Shown: positions 11,614 through 13,344 of the stretch, piece by piece
Numbering within the stretch: position 1 is the stretch's first letter
How the letters are laid out: each line of letters starts with the position of its first letter
Assembly (NCBI GenBank): GCA_946409145.1
Contig: CAMJVA010000018.1
Location: 1 to 13,344 of the forward strand
DNA: 13,344 nt
DNA from: an uncultured Enterococcus sp.
GTDB lineage: Bacteria > Bacillota > Bacilli > Lactobacillales > Enterococcaceae
Direction of reading: 5' to 3'
Program-made: the position numbers and the translations under genes
The notes under the pieces: model-generated
Databases searched by the model: none
The model's input: the letters and a program-made list of their open reading frames with translations, nothing else
Told to the model about the DNA's origin: nothing

Positions 11614-13344
11614 TTAACGAATTTCTGCGTTTAATTCTTCTTTTAAGCCTTGGATAATTTTTTCCATAGCTTTTTGAATATCTTCATCAACTAAGGTATT
11701 TTCTACACTAGAAAACGCCAGAGAATAAGCTAAAGATTTTTCCCCTGGTAACACTCCTTTTCCAGTGTAACGGTCAAAGAGAGTCACTTCTTTCAGATAT
11801 TTTCCACCTTTTTCTTTAATAAGGTTAGAAACAGCTTCATGGGGAATTTCTTTTTTCACTAACACAGCTAAATCTCGGTGAATTCTTGGGAATTTAGACA
11901 CAGCTTCATAAGTAATTCCTTCTCCAAGAGCATATAACGTTTCTAAATCTATTTCTAAGACATAAGTTTCTGGAATATCGTAATCTTTTGCCACTTGTGG
12001 ATGTACTTGCCCAAGAACCCCCACTAAGGTTTCTTTCACGTAAATAAGACCACTGCGTCCTGGATGTAAATCAGGAGAGGCTGCTCTTTTTAAGTGATAA
12101 TTTTTAATACCGTAAAGATTAAAAATTCTTTCCATTAAACCTTTTAAGGTATAAAAATCAACTTTTTGTCCCTTGGTTTCCCAAGTTTCTTCAGGAAATT
12201 CCCCACATAAAGCAATGGCCAAATGAACTTTTTCTTCTGGAAGATCATGAGCTGGGTCATTTTCTTGTTGGAAAATACGACCAATTTCATAAAAAGCAAT
12301 ATTTTCGTTATTTCGAGCCACATTATAGTTAATATCATCTAGTAAACCACTAATTAAATTTAAGCGAAGAACGGACCGTTCCATACTCATTGGCCACATT
12401 AAAGACGTTACTTTTTTATTTTCTTCATTGAAAGTAAATTGAGTTGCTTTTTTCTCCGTAGTCAAAGCATAACTAATAGCTTCCATTAGGCCTGCTCCAT
12501 TTAAACTATGGCGTAATTCTCGGGTTAATTTTTGGCTTTGGGTTAAACTTCCCATAGTGGTTTCTCCACTTGGCAAGGTAGTTGGAATTTTATCATAACC
12601 ATAAATTCTTGCCACTTCTTCAATAAGATCTGCATCTAAGAAAATATCCCAGCGTCTTAAAGGAACGGTAACATAAAACGTTTCATCTTTAACTTCTGTT
12701 TTAAATTGTAATTGAGCAAAAATATCTTCAACTTCTTTAAGACTTAATTCCGTGCCTAAGTAGCGATTAATTTTACTTAAAGTAACTGTCACCACTGGTT
12801 CTTCTTTTTCTAATGATTTTCCAGTTAAAGTACCAAGTGTGACCGTTCCTCCAGCAAGTTCTGTTATTAATTGACAGGCTCTATTTAAAGCTTCATTCAC
12901 TGTTCCTACATTTATTCCTTTTTCAAAACGAGCAGAAGCTTCACTTCTTAAGTTATAGCGTTTTGAAGTTTGGCGAATAGTGTTACCTAAAAAAACAGCA
13001 CTTTCAATGACCACATCCACAGTAGAATCTGTAATTTCAGAATCTAATCCTCCCATAACTCCAGCAAGTCCTAAAGGAATTTTTCCATTCGTAATGACGG
13101 AATCATCAGTGGTTAACGTTCTTTCTTCTCCGTCTAAAGTTTTTAAAGTTTCATTTTCCAAAGCTTTTCTTACAAGAATTTTTTTAGAACCTAATTTATT
13201 GTAATCAAAAGCATGAAGTGGTTGACCGTACTCTAGTAAAACATAATTCGTCACGTCCACTACATTATTAATTGGTCGAATGCCTTCTTTAATTAGTAAC
13301 ATTTGGAGCCACAAAGGACTTGGAGCAATTTTTACCCCTTGAAC
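11614..13344 (-). CDS. pheT: Phenylalanyl-tRNA synthetase beta subunit, C-terminal part (5' end outside window)
   Basis: Beta subunit of the (alpha-beta)2 enzyme that charges tRNA-Phe; it carries the editing site and tRNA-binding parts. 576 codons are visible. The frame is open to the window edge (VQGVKIAPSPLWLQ), so the N-terminal roughly 230 residues lie outside; the TTG at 13314 is an internal Leu, not a start. Visible in order: the B3/B4 editing region with LRPINNVVDVTNYV-like sequence (here IRPINNVVDVTNYVLLEYGQ) and HAFDY; the B5 domain ending in EEVARIYGYDKIP (around 12590-12630); the catalytic-like core with NPMS-type segment WPMSMERSVLR; and the C-terminal FDX-ACB anticodon-binding domain (from FPRIHRDLAV near 11890 to the end). 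In Lactobacillales pheT follows pheS, expected just beyond the edge. A bidirectional terminator follows the stop. Confidence 0.97.
   Translation of the reverse strand, partial: VQGVKIAPSPLWLQMLLIKEGIRPINNVVDVTNYVLLEYGQPLHAFDYNKLGSKKILVRKALENETLKTLDGEERTLTTDDSVITNGKIPLGLAGVMGGLDSEITDSTVDVVIESAVFLGNTIRQTSKRYNLRSEASARFEKGINVGTVNEALNRACQLITELAGGTVTLGTLTGKSLEKEEPVVTVTLSKINRYLGTELSLKEVEDIFAQLQFKTEVKDETFYVTVPLRRWDIFLDADLIEEVARIYGYDKIPTTLPSGETTMGSLTQSQKLTRELRHSLNGAGLMEAISYALTTEKKATQFTFNEENKKVTSLMWPMSMERSVLRLNLISGLLDDINYNVARNNENIAFYEIGRIFQQENDPAHDLPEEKVHLAIALCGEFPEETWETKGQKVDFYTLKGLMERIFNLYGIKNYHLKRAASPDLHPGRSGLIYVKETLVGVLGQVHPQVAKDYDIPETYVLEIDLETLYALGEGITYEAVSKFPRIHRDLAVLVKKEIPHEAVSNLIKEKGGKYLKEVTLFDRYTGKGVLPGEKSLAYSLAFSSVENTLVDEDIQKAMEKIIQGLKEELNAEIR

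Noticed and set aside
12144..12338. 64-codon second frame inside pheT
   Set aside because: Fully inside a conserved gene, on the same strand in another frame, with no sign of its own expression.
1..13344. A novel multi-gene defence, mobile or biosynthetic system
   Set aside because: I looked for transposase, integrase, phage, CRISPR, toxin-antitoxin and biosynthetic genes and found none. Nearly every gene belongs to a known housekeeping or transport family in a familiar order.

Overview
The window is AT-rich, densely coded DNA from a low-GC Firmicute, most likely a member of the Lactobacillales close to Enterococcaceae. The evidence is (1) the pheT / murI / RNase PH-RdgB fusion / YfcE-type phosphoesterase / CBS-protein neighbourhood, which I recall from Enterococcus; (2) MurI, PheT and DarB/CbpB sequences of Firmicute type; (3) a penicillin-binding protein 1A with a long Ser/Thr tail; and (4) purine-rich Shine-Dalgarno sequences with several GTG/TTG starts. 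The species cannot be fixed from sequence reading alone.

Layout. 1-1505 (+): C-terminal part of class A PBP1A, with a terminator. 1715-2176 (+): membrane-anchored XRE regulator. 4989-2229 (-): a tight dnaD - nth - fetA - fetB run, convergent with the XRE gene across a shared, unusually long terminator. 5103-5993 (+): MscS-type channel, divergent from dnaD. 7607-6147 (-): DtpT-type di/tripeptide transporter with a near-consensus CodY box in its leader. 11043-7895 (-): murI - (degenerate RNase PH)-RdgB fusion - yfcE/ysnB - cbpB (DarB). 11180-11422 (+): small, very acidic protein of unknown function. 13344-11614 (-): pheT, lacking its N-terminus at the window edge.

Most genes are housekeeping: cell-wall synthesis (PBP1A, MurI), DNA repair and replication (Nth, DnaD), nucleotide-pool sanitation (RdgB), translation (PheT), osmotic protection (MscS), c-di-AMP signalling (CbpB), peptide nutrition (DtpT) and metal export (FetAB-like). 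No stretch over 300 bases lacks a gene. Gene borders are marked by clear intrinsic terminators, several of them usable in both directions. I see no RNA genes, CRISPR array, insertion sequence, phage gene or toxin-antitoxin pair.

I do not see a wholly new multi-gene system. The points most worth a second look are the RNase PH domain fused to RdgB that has lost its catalytic residues, the CodY box plus 22-bp-period direct repeats at dtpT, a strong internal in-frame ribosome binding site that would yield an HTH-less version of the membrane regulator, the uncharacterised acidic protein, and inverted repeats at the cbpB and murI promoters.
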